A model generated the notes under the pieces. The model did no database searches. It had not been told where the DNA came from and saw only the letters and a list, made by a program, of their open reading frames with translations. This document shows, in pieces, positions 1 to 6,966 of a stretch of DNA of 43,456 nucleotides; position 1 is the stretch's first letter, and every line of letters begins with the position of its first letter. The DNA is from JBCCFX01 sp039029515 (GTDB taxonomy: Bacteria; Planctomycetota; Phycisphaerae; Phycisphaerales; SM1A02). The stretch spans positions 1-43,456 of the forward strand of contig JBCCFX010000003.1 in NCBI GenBank assembly GCA_039029515.1, in the 5' to 3' direction. Position numbers and translations under genes: made by a program.

Positions 1-1
1 C

Positions 2-379
2 CCGCGACTCGCCGATGGCGATCAGGTCGTGAAGATGACCGATCCTTCGAGTCCCGATCCGGTTCGACTCGGCGGCGTCGGCCAGGTTGTCGCGGAATAC
101 ATCCGCCAGCAAACCGATATCGACACGCGCACGACCGTGCTTGGTCACGTCCAGCGCGGCGGCTCGCCGATCGGCATGGATCGCGTCTTGTCCACCCAGT
201 TCGGCTACCGTGCGATCGAGTTGCTGGCGAGTGGCGAAAACGGCCGGATGGTCGTCATGCGCAACGGCGAGCTCAGCCACATCGGCATTCAGGACGTTGC
301 AAACAAGCAGCGACTCGTGCCGGTAGACCATGAAGTCGTCGAAGCCTGCCGCGCGGTGAAGACGTCGTTTGGGGATTGA
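2..379 (+). CDS. pfkA: 6-phosphofructokinase, C-terminal part (cut by window start)
   Basis: This is the last 125 codons of a phosphofructokinase, the cytosolic enzyme that phosphorylates fructose 6-phosphate in glycolysis; the open frame runs off the left edge. The clearest family mark is GHVQRGGSP near fragment residue 48, followed by DRVL and a helical C-terminal segment as in the PfkA fold. The N-terminal part, which holds the phosphoryl-donor loop that separates ATP- from pyrophosphate-dependent enzymes, lies outside the window, so the donor cannot be decided. It ends in TGA and is followed by a repeat-filled gap. The family call is firm and the gene symbol provisional. Confidence 0.85.
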   Translation, partial: PRLADGDQVVKMTDPSSPDPVRLGGVGQVVAEYIRQQTDIDTRTTVLGHVQRGGSPIGMDRVLSTQFGYRAIELLASGENGRMVVMRNGELSHIGIQDVANKQRLVPVDHEVVEACRAVKTSFGD

Positions 380-380
380 A

Positions 381-464
381 CGTTCACCGTTATCCGTTTG
401 TCGTTGTCCGAACTCGACAAACGACAAACGGTAGACGGACAACGATCCACGACAACCGCATTAC
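381..464. repeat. Degenerate heptanucleotide array A (12 units) with central inversion
   Basis: Cutting the sequence every 7 bases from 381 gives 12 related units. The first four are of the form CGTTnnC (CGTTCAC, CGTTATC, CGTTTGT, CGTTGTC). After a transition unit (CGAACTC), the right half has GACAAAC, GACAAAC, GGTAGAC, GGACAAC, GATCCAC, GACAACC. The seventh base is C in 11 of 12 units. The left half is close to the reverse complement of the right, so 394-431 can fold into a long hairpin (arms CCGTTTGTCG and CGACAAACGG). There is no T-tract after it, so it is not a standard terminator. The 7-base period argues against coding. Confidence 0.75.
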
Positions 465-651
465 CTGATCTGGAACTCCGCGCACATGTGTCGCACGATG
501 CAACACGTTCGGGGCGCGCTCGGTGCGCAACGGGAAAGAGTTCCGAATTTCTCGATTGTGATGAATAACACAGTGTGATCATCCTGTTGGTCGTGCGTCA
601 GGCGGTGCGCGGTCATCGCCAATGCATGAGACCAGAGAGGAGATCCTCAAC

Positions 652-1428
652 ATGCGGAAGAGTCTAGTAAGTGTGTGCGCGATCGCTGCGCTGTCATCGT
701 TCGCCGGCGCGGAGACGATTGAGATTGAGTTCGAGAACCTGCTGCCGTCAGGCGGTACAGCATTCACGCCTGTGTTCTTCGGCCTGCACGATGGAGGGTT
801 CGATCTGTTCAGCTCGGGTGAGACCGCTTCATCCGCGCTCGAACAGGTCGCTGAGCTCGGTGCGACCGGCGACCTCGAAGCACTGTTCGGCGGGTCCGCC
901 GGCACCGGCGCGTTTGGGACGACGAGTGGCGGGCCGATCACCGGTGGAAACTCGACATCGTTATCACTTGATGTCCTGGATCCAACATCGGAACGATTCC
1001 TCACGTTCGCGAGCATGGTTGTTCCGACGAACGACTTGTTCATCGGGAACGGCAACCAGCTCGCATATGAACTCTTCGACGCCGCCGGTAACTTCAACGG
1101 TCCGGTGACGATCGAGATCTTCGGCTCGAACGTGTATGACGCGGGTACCGAAGTGAACAACGCCGATGATGGCGCGGCATTCTTGCAGGGCATTGATGGC
1201 ACCGCGGGCACCGCGCAGAACGGCACCGTCCAGTTGTTCTTCAGTGATCCGAACTCGGGTGATTACCTCGACTCGCTGCTTGGCCGGACGACGGCGCCGG
1301 GCTTCGACATCGAGTCGACATTCGGCAGCGCAACGCCGATTGCGCGGATCACGGTGGTTCCGACGCCGGGCGCGTTGGCCGGTCTGGCCGTGTGCGGCCT
1401 GATGGTTCGACGCCGACGACGAGCCTGA
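652..1428 (+). CDS. Spondin-domain secreted protein with PEP-CTERM-like sorting tail
   Basis: This 258-aa exported protein starts with a signal peptide (MRKSLVSVCAIAALSSFAGA, residues 1-20). Its body has features of the bacterial spondin domain, such as IEIEFENL followed by TPVFFGLHDGGFDLF and later P-IARITVVP. The tail at about residues 236-258 has the PEP-CTERM layout: VPTPG, a hydrophobic helix, then RRRRRA. In this family the tail is recognised by an exosortase and the protein ends up at the cell surface or in the matrix. The start at 652 is preferred over an upstream ATG at 622 because AGAGGAG sits just before it and the signal peptide begins there. A good terminator follows. The function of the spondin domain in planctomycetes is not known. 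Confidence 0.8.
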   Translation: MRKSLVSVCAIAALSSFAGAETIEIEFENLLPSGGTAFTPVFFGLHDGGFDLFSSGETASSALEQVAELGATGDLEALFGGSAGTGAFGTTSGGPITGGNSTSLSLDVLDPTSERFLTFASMVVPTNDLFIGNGNQLAYELFDAAGNFNGPVTIEIFGSNVYDAGTEVNNADDGAAFLQGIDGTAGTAQNGTVQLFFSDPNSGDYLDSLLGRTTAPGFDIESTFGSATPIARITVVPTPGALAGLAVCGLMVRRRRRA

Positions 1429-1490
1429 GCCAGCTGATCGCTTTCAGCCTCCAGCGACCAGGTTTCAGAGAGAGATGATGAAGATCAAGG

Positions 1491-1519
1491 GCCCGACGAA
1501 AGTCGGGCTTTTGTTGTTT
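1491..1519 (+). terminator. Rho-independent terminator after the spondin-domain gene
   Basis: A perfect 7-bp stem (GCCCGAC, loop GAAA, GTCGGGC) is followed directly by TTTTGTTGTTT. A stable GNRA tetraloop plus a U-rich tail is the classic form. It lies 62 bases after the stop at 1428 and directly before heptad array B. Confidence 0.85.
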
Positions 1520-1582
1520 GGGAAAGGGTAGAGGGAGATGCGAGGAGGGAGGAGCGAAAAGGGAAGAGTGGATTGTGGGCTG
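1520..1582. repeat. Degenerate heptanucleotide array B (9 purine-rich units)
   Basis: Read in steps of 7 from 1520 the units are GGGAAAG, GGTAGAG, GGAGATG, CGAGGAG, GGAGGAG, CGAAAAG, GGAAGAG, TGGATTG and TGGGCTG. The second and seventh bases are G in all nine. The array sits between the terminator of the spondin gene and the stop codon of the convergent gene at 1601. The sequence differs from arrays A and C, but unit length, degeneracy and intergenic setting are the same. Confidence 0.65.
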
Positions 1583-1600
1583 TAAACGCCCGGACGAGAT

Positions 1601-2506
1601 TCATCGATCTTCTGCACTCTCAGCTGAATCGTCTGCGACGAGGCTACCGTCGGCACCAACCATTGCTCGAATGACTTCCACACCGTTCTGGTCCAGTACC
1701 AAGAAGCCGGCGTTATCGTCTTTGTCGACAGTGACTGCTGCACGTGGCGCACCGTTGGAATCGAAGACGCCAGCCGATACTGTTTCGTCGGGAAGTACCG
1801 CAGCACCCCACCGAACCTCGGACTGCTGCCCCAGGAGTCCAAAGTGAGAACGCCGGTCCACATCTGTGCCGAGCAATGCACGCGGAATACCGGCAGCGTC
1901 GAAGTGGATGGCGGACGCCCGTCCTTGTGGTGTTGAGACCCAGTTGATCCGATCGGTTCCTTTGATATCAAGAATGCGTACAACTGCAACACCGGTTCCA
2001 TCAGTGGCATGAACCAGCCGGGTTTTGCCGTCCTTGTCTAGGTACATTGTCTCTGCAACGCCGGTCTTTCCCGAGTTCGTCGCGATTCGGTGATTGCCGT
2101 TGGAATCAAATAGACGAGTTCCCGCATCGCCGGTTGCTTTAGTTTGCGCAACCCATCGCACCGTCTGATTGTCATCAAAGCACATCAACGCAGACCTATC
2201 TTCATCTGTGCTCATGATGAGCCGGATCCGGTCGTTGCGATCCCGAATCGCTAAGCCTGCGAATACGCCGTCCTCACCATCGGTTTTCAGCGTAATGCGG
2301 TCGTTCCCCATCCGATCGACAATTGTGAGTTTTCGTAACGTCAACTCACCTGGATCCTGCGGAGCTTCCTGCAGTCCGGCAAAGACGCCGAAGGCAACAA
2401 CCAGCGTAAGCAGGAAGCAGATCATGCGTGTCAGTTGCACATGGCGACGAACACGCTCGTTTTCGTGCTCCAGGATCTGAATTCGACGCTCGATCGACTG
2501 CTTCAT
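1601..2506 (-). CDS. Membrane-anchored protein with repeated D-x-N/D-G-x-x-R strands, function unknown
   Basis: A 301-aa protein I cannot assign. Residues 1-22 are charged and helical (likely coiled coil), residues about 25-45 form one membrane segment, and the rest is predicted to lie outside the cytoplasm. The outer part consists of eight or nine imperfect repeats of roughly 22-30 residues, each with a hydrophobic strand, a turn such as DSNG, DKDG, DRND or DQNG, and then an Arg (for example LFDSNGNHR, YLDKDGKTR, VFDSNGAPR). Such repeats suggest a beta-rich solenoid or propeller. The final 15 residues are acidic. The gene is convergent with the spondin gene and divergent from the LPS operon. 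Its codon use looks less G+C-rich than its neighbours. Confidence 0.75.
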   Translation of the reverse strand: MKQSIERRIQILEHENERVRRHVQLTRMICFLLTLVVAFGVFAGLQEAPQDPGELTLRKLTIVDRMGNDRITLKTDGEDGVFAGLAIRDRNDRIRLIMSTDEDRSALMCFDDNQTVRWVAQTKATGDAGTRLFDSNGNHRIATNSGKTGVAETMYLDKDGKTRLVHATDGTGVAVVRILDIKGTDRINWVSTPQGRASAIHFDAAGIPRALLGTDVDRRSHFGLLGQQSEVRWGAAVLPDETVSAGVFDSNGAPRAAVTVDKDDNAGFLVLDQNGVEVIRAMVGADGSLVADDSAESAEDR

Positions 2507-2627
2507 TCTTATCTTGCTCCCGGGACTTCGATAATGATGGCGAATCCATCACGCCGCCCCAGCGTAGCGGGCACGGCACCGCCGTCGATGCTGAGACTGC
2601 GATTCAGTCCTCCTCCATCTGTGCTCT

Positions 2628-2662
2628 CAGAACGGAAAACGGACAACGGAGTACGGTCAACC
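2628..2662. repeat. Degenerate heptanucleotide array C (5 units)
   Basis: Units in steps of 7 are CAGAACG, GAAAACG, GACAACG, GAGTACG and GTCAACC; the fifth base is A and the sixth C in all. GACAACG is also, as its reverse complement CGTTGTC, a unit of array A. It lies in the divergent gap between 2506 and 2684, 22 bases upstream of the GTG proposed for the first LPS gene, so it would sit in the promoter or leader. Confidence 0.55.
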
Positions 2663-2683
2663 TCCTCCCGGTATACTCCCGGT

Positions 2684-3592
2684 GTGGAACCGGCGATCTT
2701 CCTGGATCGTGACAACACGCTCATCCCCAACGATGGTGATCTCGGGGACCCGCAGCGTGTTGCACTGAACGATGGCGTTGCCGTCGGGCTGAAAGCCCTC
2801 CGTGACGCGGGCTACCGGCTGGTTGTGGTGACCAATCAGGGTGGTGTCGCGCGCGGTAAATACACCGAAGCCGACGTCGATGCCGTCCATCAGCGCATCG
2901 CAAGACTCGTCGATGAAGCCGCCGGCCGCGATAACATCATCGATCGCTTCTACTACTGTCCGTATCACCCCGAGGCGAAGGTCGAGGAGTATCGCCGCGA
3001 TCATCCGTGGCGGAAGCCGAACCCCGGCATGCTCTTCCAAGCCGCGCAGGACATGGCGCTCGATCTCGGCACATGCTGGATGGTGGGCGATCAGGTGCGC
3101 GATGTCGAAGCCGGCAAGACCGCAGGCTGCAAAACCGTCCTCCTCAACGATGACGATGATGCGGTTGACAACGCGAGGGCAACGGTCGCGGTCACGACGT
3201 TCAGCGAAGCTGTCGATGCGATCCTCAAGGTTGCACCAGCGCGAACCACGGTGAAAAAAAAACGACGCATCGGAGCCTCGAAAACCGGGGCGACGAACGG
3301 CGCGACCAATGACAAACTCGATGCCGTCACCGCAGACATCGTCGAGGCGATTTCCGGCCTCCGTCGTTCGGTCGCGGATCTGACCGAAGAAGTGCGATCC
3401 GACCGGCAGCGACAGACCGAATTCACGCCGCTGCGGATGGTCGCGATGTTCGCCCAACTGCTGGTGATCCTTCTGGCGCTGCTCGGACTGCTGCAATTGA
3501 ACGAACCGGCGACATTTGCCCGATGGTTTGCTGGGGCGGGACTGCTCCAGCTCTTCACCATTGGCATGCTGTTGCTGGATACACGATCATGA
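2684..3592 (+). CDS. gmhB: HAD phosphatase of GmhB type with C-terminal membrane tail
   Basis: This 302-aa protein begins with a D,D-heptose 1,7-bisphosphate phosphatase domain (about residues 4-185), which acts in making the ADP-heptose precursor of the LPS core. It shows the HAD nucleophile motif DRDNT (D8, D10), VVTNQGG (47-54), the substrate loop CPYHP (92-96), WRKPNPGM (109-116) and the acidic motif GDQVRD (135-140). The second Cys pair of the zinc site of E. coli GmhB is replaced by H-P-W. Unlike the usual family of about 190 aa, it continues with a basic linker (KKKRR), a helical region (210-245) and two membrane helices (about 251-271 and 278-298). The GTG start is chosen because upstream ATGs would add a tail running through repeat C and into the divergent gene. 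It is the first gene of a coupled operon. Confidence 0.8.
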   Translation: MEPAIFLDRDNTLIPNDGDLGDPQRVALNDGVAVGLKALRDAGYRLVVVTNQGGVARGKYTEADVDAVHQRIARLVDEAAGRDNIIDRFYYCPYHPEAKVEEYRRDHPWRKPNPGMLFQAAQDMALDLGTCWMVGDQVRDVEAGKTAGCKTVLLNDDDDAVDNARATVAVTTFSEAVDAILKVAPARTTVKKKRRIGASKTGATNGATNDKLDAVTADIVEAISGLRRSVADLTEEVRSDRQRQTEFTPLRMVAMFAQLLVILLALLGLLQLNEPATFARWFAGAGLLQLFTIGMLLLDTRS

Positions 3593-3909
3593 CCACCACG
3601 ATGAGTACGCGAATCACCCTGCGAGCACTGGACGGCGATCCACTCGAGGTCGAGCACGTCCATGACATGGTCGTCGCGACCGCGAAGGCGATCGCGGAAC
3701 GCCACGGCATCGACGTCCTGAGCGTCAACTCGTCGACCAATCACATCACCGTCCATCTCCGCACCGGCCGAATCGAATCCCTGGGATTTGCCGCGGAACT
3801 TCGGCGCCTGACCAACTCGTGGTACGAAGAGAAGTACGGCATCGAGTCGCTCTGGGGTGATGCACCGCAGGACGATGATGATCCGGCTGAGGCATGGAAG
3901 CGGGCATGA
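3589..3909 (+). CDS. Small protein of unknown function inside the LPS core operon
   Basis: I do not recognise this 106-aa protein. It is soluble, with a predicted beta strand (TRITLRALDG), a helix (HDMVVATAKAIAERHG), two strands (DVLSVNSST, HITVHLRTG) and helices with an aromatic patch (LTNSWYEEKYGIESLW). The C-terminus is acidic (DDDDPAEAWKRA). The start overlaps the stop of the GmhB-like gene by ATGA, and its own stop overlaps the start of the heptosyltransferase gene in the same way. This coupling implies co-production with the LPS enzymes, perhaps as an accessory or regulatory subunit; that role is inference from position only. Confidence 0.8.
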   Translation: MTTTMSTRITLRALDGDPLEVEHVHDMVVATAKAIAERHGIDVLSVNSSTNHITVHLRTGRIESLGFAAELRRLTNSWYEEKYGIESLWGDAPQDDDDPAEAWKRA

Positions 3910-4946
3910 GCAGCGCGCCGATCCCGACGGACATCGAATCGGTGGCCGTCATCGCACCGTCGTGGATCGGCGATCTGGTGATGGCGACGCCGGTCTTCCG
4001 CGCGCTCCGCGCGTCACGACCGGACACACGACTCGTCGCGGTGCTGCGCGGCGGTCAGTCGGACATCCTCGCCGGCGCGCCGTGGTTCGATGAGATCATC
4101 GAAGGTCGCTCCAAGGGTCTGCTTGGTCCGTGGCGCACTGGGCGCGCGATCAAGGCGATTCATGCACAATCCGTCCTGCTGCTACCGAACAGTTTTCGTA
4201 GTGCGCTCGGCGCGAAGTTGTCTGGAGCATCGATTCGTGTCGGCTACGACCGCGATCGACGCGGCGGATTGCTCACACACGCGATCGCAGCGCCGGAATC
4301 CGATGCACCGACATCCGCGGTGCCGTACTACATTGAACTCGCCCAGCAGGCGATGGGATTGGACTCGATTGACCCGACGCTCGAATTGCACACAACGATG
4401 CAACAGGAAGCGGATGCGGATCATCTGCTGGAGTGCATGCAACACGCGCCATTCATCCTGATCAACCCCGGAGCCAACCGCGCGGACAAACGCTGGCCTG
4501 CCGAACGGTTCGCGGAACTGATCGATGTTCTGCACGAGCGACTTGGTTCCCGTGATTTCCGATTCGCCGTGACCGGTGCACCGTCTGAACGGTCGATTCT
4601 CGATGCGATCGTGTCGGCGGCTTCAACGCCAGTGGAGAATCTCGCGGAGCACAAGACCACGCTGGGCACGGTGAAGGCGGTGATTCGCCGGGCATCGTTG
4701 CTGATCACGAACGACACCGGGCCGCGCCACCTCGCGGCAGCGTTCGGTGTGCCGACGGTCGTTCTGTACGGCCCAACCGATGCCCGATGGACGACGCTCG
4801 AACACGTCCGTGAGCACACGCTGCGCGCGGAGCCGTTTCTCCCCGAGGAGCTCGTGGCGGATCGGCAACCCAAAGCGTGCGCGATCGATCGAATTCCCGT
4901 GGTCGATGTCGCATGGGCCGCGGAACGCATGGTGACATCGGCATGA
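3906..4946 (+). CDS. waaF: GT9-family lipopolysaccharide heptosyltransferase
   Basis: This 346-aa protein matches the ADP-heptose:LPS heptosyltransferases, which add heptose to the inner core at the cytoplasmic face of the membrane. The N-terminal Rossmann half opens with VAVIAPSWIGDLVMATP (about 13-29) and carries the LLLPNSFRSAL segment. The C-terminal donor-binding half has INPGANRADKRWP (about 181-193) and NDTGPRHLAAAFGVPTVVLYGPT (just past 260), both family hallmarks. The start at 3906 is preferred because ATGA overlaps the previous stop; an in-frame ATG at 3894 is possible. The WaaF symbol follows best motif fit; WaaC or WaaQ cannot be excluded. Confidence 0.85.
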   Translation: MSSAPIPTDIESVAVIAPSWIGDLVMATPVFRALRASRPDTRLVAVLRGGQSDILAGAPWFDEIIEGRSKGLLGPWRTGRAIKAIHAQSVLLLPNSFRSALGAKLSGASIRVGYDRDRRGGLLTHAIAAPESDAPTSAVPYYIELAQQAMGLDSIDPTLELHTTMQQEADADHLLECMQHAPFILINPGANRADKRWPAERFAELIDVLHERLGSRDFRFAVTGAPSERSILDAIVSAASTPVENLAEHKTTLGTVKAVIRRASLLITNDTGPRHLAAAFGVPTVVLYGPTDARWTTLEHVREHTLRAEPFLPEELVADRQPKACAIDRIPVVDVAWAAERMVTSA

Positions 4947-6253
4947 GCGCTCGCGCTGTCACCTTCGCCCTCGCCCACGCGCAGGCATCGTCACCGCGCA
5001 TGGACCGCGCACACATGATCGCCGCGTGCGCCTATCTCGCGATGGTTCCGTTCTACACCGCCGGTGAAGGTATCGCGTTCGCTGCCCTTCTGACGATCAG
5101 CATCATTCGACTCGGCGACACCTGGCCGATGATCCGAGCGGTCAGCCGACAACCGATGATCATCGGCCTGCTCATGTGGTTCGGCTGGTGTGTGCTTGCA
5201 CTCGCATGGAGTAGTGACGTTGCCCAAGGCATCGATGAACTGCGCGCAAGCCGGGCGATCATCGTGCCGTTCATGCTCATGCCCGTCATGAACCGCATTG
5301 GGATGTTGTTGTGCGCCATCGTCATCGGGACGCTGCTTCAGCACGTCGTGCAGGCGATTGATCTCCTCGGCTTGTTCGGACAGATCGCATATCTCAACCG
5401 CACCGGTGGGTTGTTGCACACTTCCATTGCCGGCGCGTGGTTCGCCACCGTGCTCTTCATGTGCATGTCGACAACGTTTAACGGTCGCGGACGATGGCGC
5501 TGGCTCGCTGTCGTCATGGCCGGCATCGCGATGGGTGGATTGCTCGCAACGGGAAGTCGCGGCGTCTGGATTTCGATCTTGGTTGCGCTGCCGCTCGGAT
5601 TCGGCATGCGTCTTGCGCGACGAAATCTACCCTGGCGCACGACATTCAGTGGGGCGCTCGTTGCCGTCATCGCCGCCACGACTCTGTTCTTTGCCGCGCG
5701 GCCGTTTGTGTCTGACCGATACGATGCAGCGGTCGAGGAATATCGCGCCGCCCGCGCTGACGGCGTGTACTGGACGTCCGTCGGCTTGCGCGTCGGTTTC
5801 TGGGAATGGACGCTCGATGCCTGGCGCGAGGCGCCGGTCATCGGTCACGGCACCGGGTCGTTTGCCGACACCGTTGCGACAGTCCCGGCGTACATCGAGG
5901 TGCGCGATGCCGTCGCCGACAACCCGAAACGACTCGATTACATCGAACGCGATCATCCGCACGCAACGCTGCTCCACATACTCTCGAATCAAGGTGTGAT
6001 CGGCGTCGTGCTCTTCGCGATGGTTCTCTTGATGGCGATTCGTCATGCCCTGCTCGATCGACGAGATCATCCCGCACACGATGCGATGCTCGCCGGCCTG
6101 CTCGCCTGGATCGTTGGCAGCCTGTTCGATGCCTATCACCTGTCCGGCTCGGTCATGTCATTGCTGGTGATTCTCATGACGATGGTCCTGCCGTGCCGAC
6201 CGATTCGAGAAGACGGTGCGACAATGCGCGTGCCGGAGGATGAACCGGCATGA
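4943..6253 (+). CDS. O-antigen ligase / Wzy_C-family membrane protein
   Basis: A 436-aa protein with about ten to twelve hydrophobic segments. In the second half there is GLLATGSRGVWISILVALPLGFG, then a long outer loop with the Wzy_C pattern (RVGFWEWTLDAW, then P-V-I-GHGTGSF) and ERDHPHATLLHILSNQGVIGVVLF, which carries the loop histidines typical of WaaL. Proteins of this family join O-antigen or other glycans from a lipid carrier to the lipid A core on the outer side of the inner membrane, or polymerise them. The position next to the heptosyltransferase favours a ligase role. The start at 4943 overlaps the upstream stop by ATGA. Confidence 0.82.
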   Translation: MSARAVTFALAHAQASSPRMDRAHMIAACAYLAMVPFYTAGEGIAFAALLTISIIRLGDTWPMIRAVSRQPMIIGLLMWFGWCVLALAWSSDVAQGIDELRASRAIIVPFMLMPVMNRIGMLLCAIVIGTLLQHVVQAIDLLGLFGQIAYLNRTGGLLHTSIAGAWFATVLFMCMSTTFNGRGRWRWLAVVMAGIAMGGLLATGSRGVWISILVALPLGFGMRLARRNLPWRTTFSGALVAVIAATTLFFAARPFVSDRYDAAVEEYRAARADGVYWTSVGLRVGFWEWTLDAWREAPVIGHGTGSFADTVATVPAYIEVRDAVADNPKRLDYIERDHPHATLLHILSNQGVIGVVLFAMVLLMAIRHALLDRRDHPAHDAMLAGLLAWIVGSLFDAYHLSGSVMSLLVILMTMVLPCRPIREDGATMRVPEDEPA

Positions 6254-6966
6254 CCACCTGGCTGATCTGTATTGCGGCGGCGTTTCTCGCGGGATCGATT
6301 CCGTTCGGCGTGATCATCGCGCGGTCGCGCGGCGTGGATATCCGGAAGGAAGGTTCGGGCAACATCGGTGCGACGAACGTTGGTCGGGTCGTCGGTTCGA
6401 CGTGGGGTCGGTTGTGTTTCGCGCTGGATCTCCTGAAGGGCGCGCTGCCGGTGCTCATCGCCGGGATCATTCAGAGCACGTTCGGATCGAAGTTCCTGGA
6501 GATGTCGACCGAGGATCTGTGGGGTTGGACCGTGGTCATGACGGCGGCCGTGCTCGGTCACATGTTCTCGCCGTGGATCGGTTTCAAAGGCGGCAAAGGT
6601 GTCGCCACTGCGTTCGGCGGCCTGCTTGCGATGTACAACCTCGTCACGATGAGCGCGATCACCGCACTGCTCGTGTGGTACGTCGTGCTCCGCGCGACCA
6701 AGTACGTCTCACTGAGCAGCATCGCCGCCGCCGCAAGCCTGCCGGCCACATTCGCGTTGTACTCATTGAGCAGCAAGCCTGATCAGGTCGGAGAAGAACT
6801 GATGCGCGCGGTGTCCTCACCACCGTTTCTCATTCTCGCGTTACTCGCGGCACTCGTCATCGTGCGCCATCGCGGCAACATCGCCCGGCTGATGAAGGGC
6901 GAGGAACCGAAGATCCAAGGCATGAAGCGCCGAGGCGAAATCGTCAGCGAACCGCCAGAACACTGA
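6250..6966 (+). CDS. plsY: Glycerol-3-phosphate acyltransferase PlsY
   Basis: PlsY moves an acyl group from acyl phosphate to glycerol 3-phosphate, the first acylation step of phospholipid synthesis, in the inner membrane. The 238-aa sequence has the family motifs in order: AGSIPFGVIIAR (about 14-25), GSGNIGATNVGR (about 36-47) and the glycine-rich GFKGGKGVATAFGG (about 114-127), with five or more membrane helices. It overlaps the O-antigen ligase gene by ATGA, which ties phospholipid and LPS synthesis into one transcript. The tail, after the last helix, is basic (MKRRGEIVSEPPEH). Its last 23 bases overlap the 3' end of the convergent gene at 6944. Confidence 0.93.
   Translation: MTTWLICIAAAFLAGSIPFGVIIARSRGVDIRKEGSGNIGATNVGRVVGSTWGRLCFALDLLKGALPVLIAGIIQSTFGSKFLEMSTEDLWGWTVVMTAAVLGHMFSPWIGFKGGKGVATAFGGLLAMYNLVTMSAITALLVWYVVLRATKYVSLSSIAAAASLPATFALYSLSSKPDQVGEELMRAVSSPPFLILALLAALVIVRHRGNIARLMKGEEPKIQGMKRRGEIVSEPPEH

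Noticed and set aside
394..431. Hairpin after the phosphofructokinase gene as a Rho-independent terminator
   Set aside because: The stem is real but no T-tract follows; it is better explained as the inverted centre of heptad array A.
2657..3496. A 279-codon minus-strand open frame opposite the GmhB-like gene
   Set aside because: The opposite strand has all HAD motifs in order; this frame has none.
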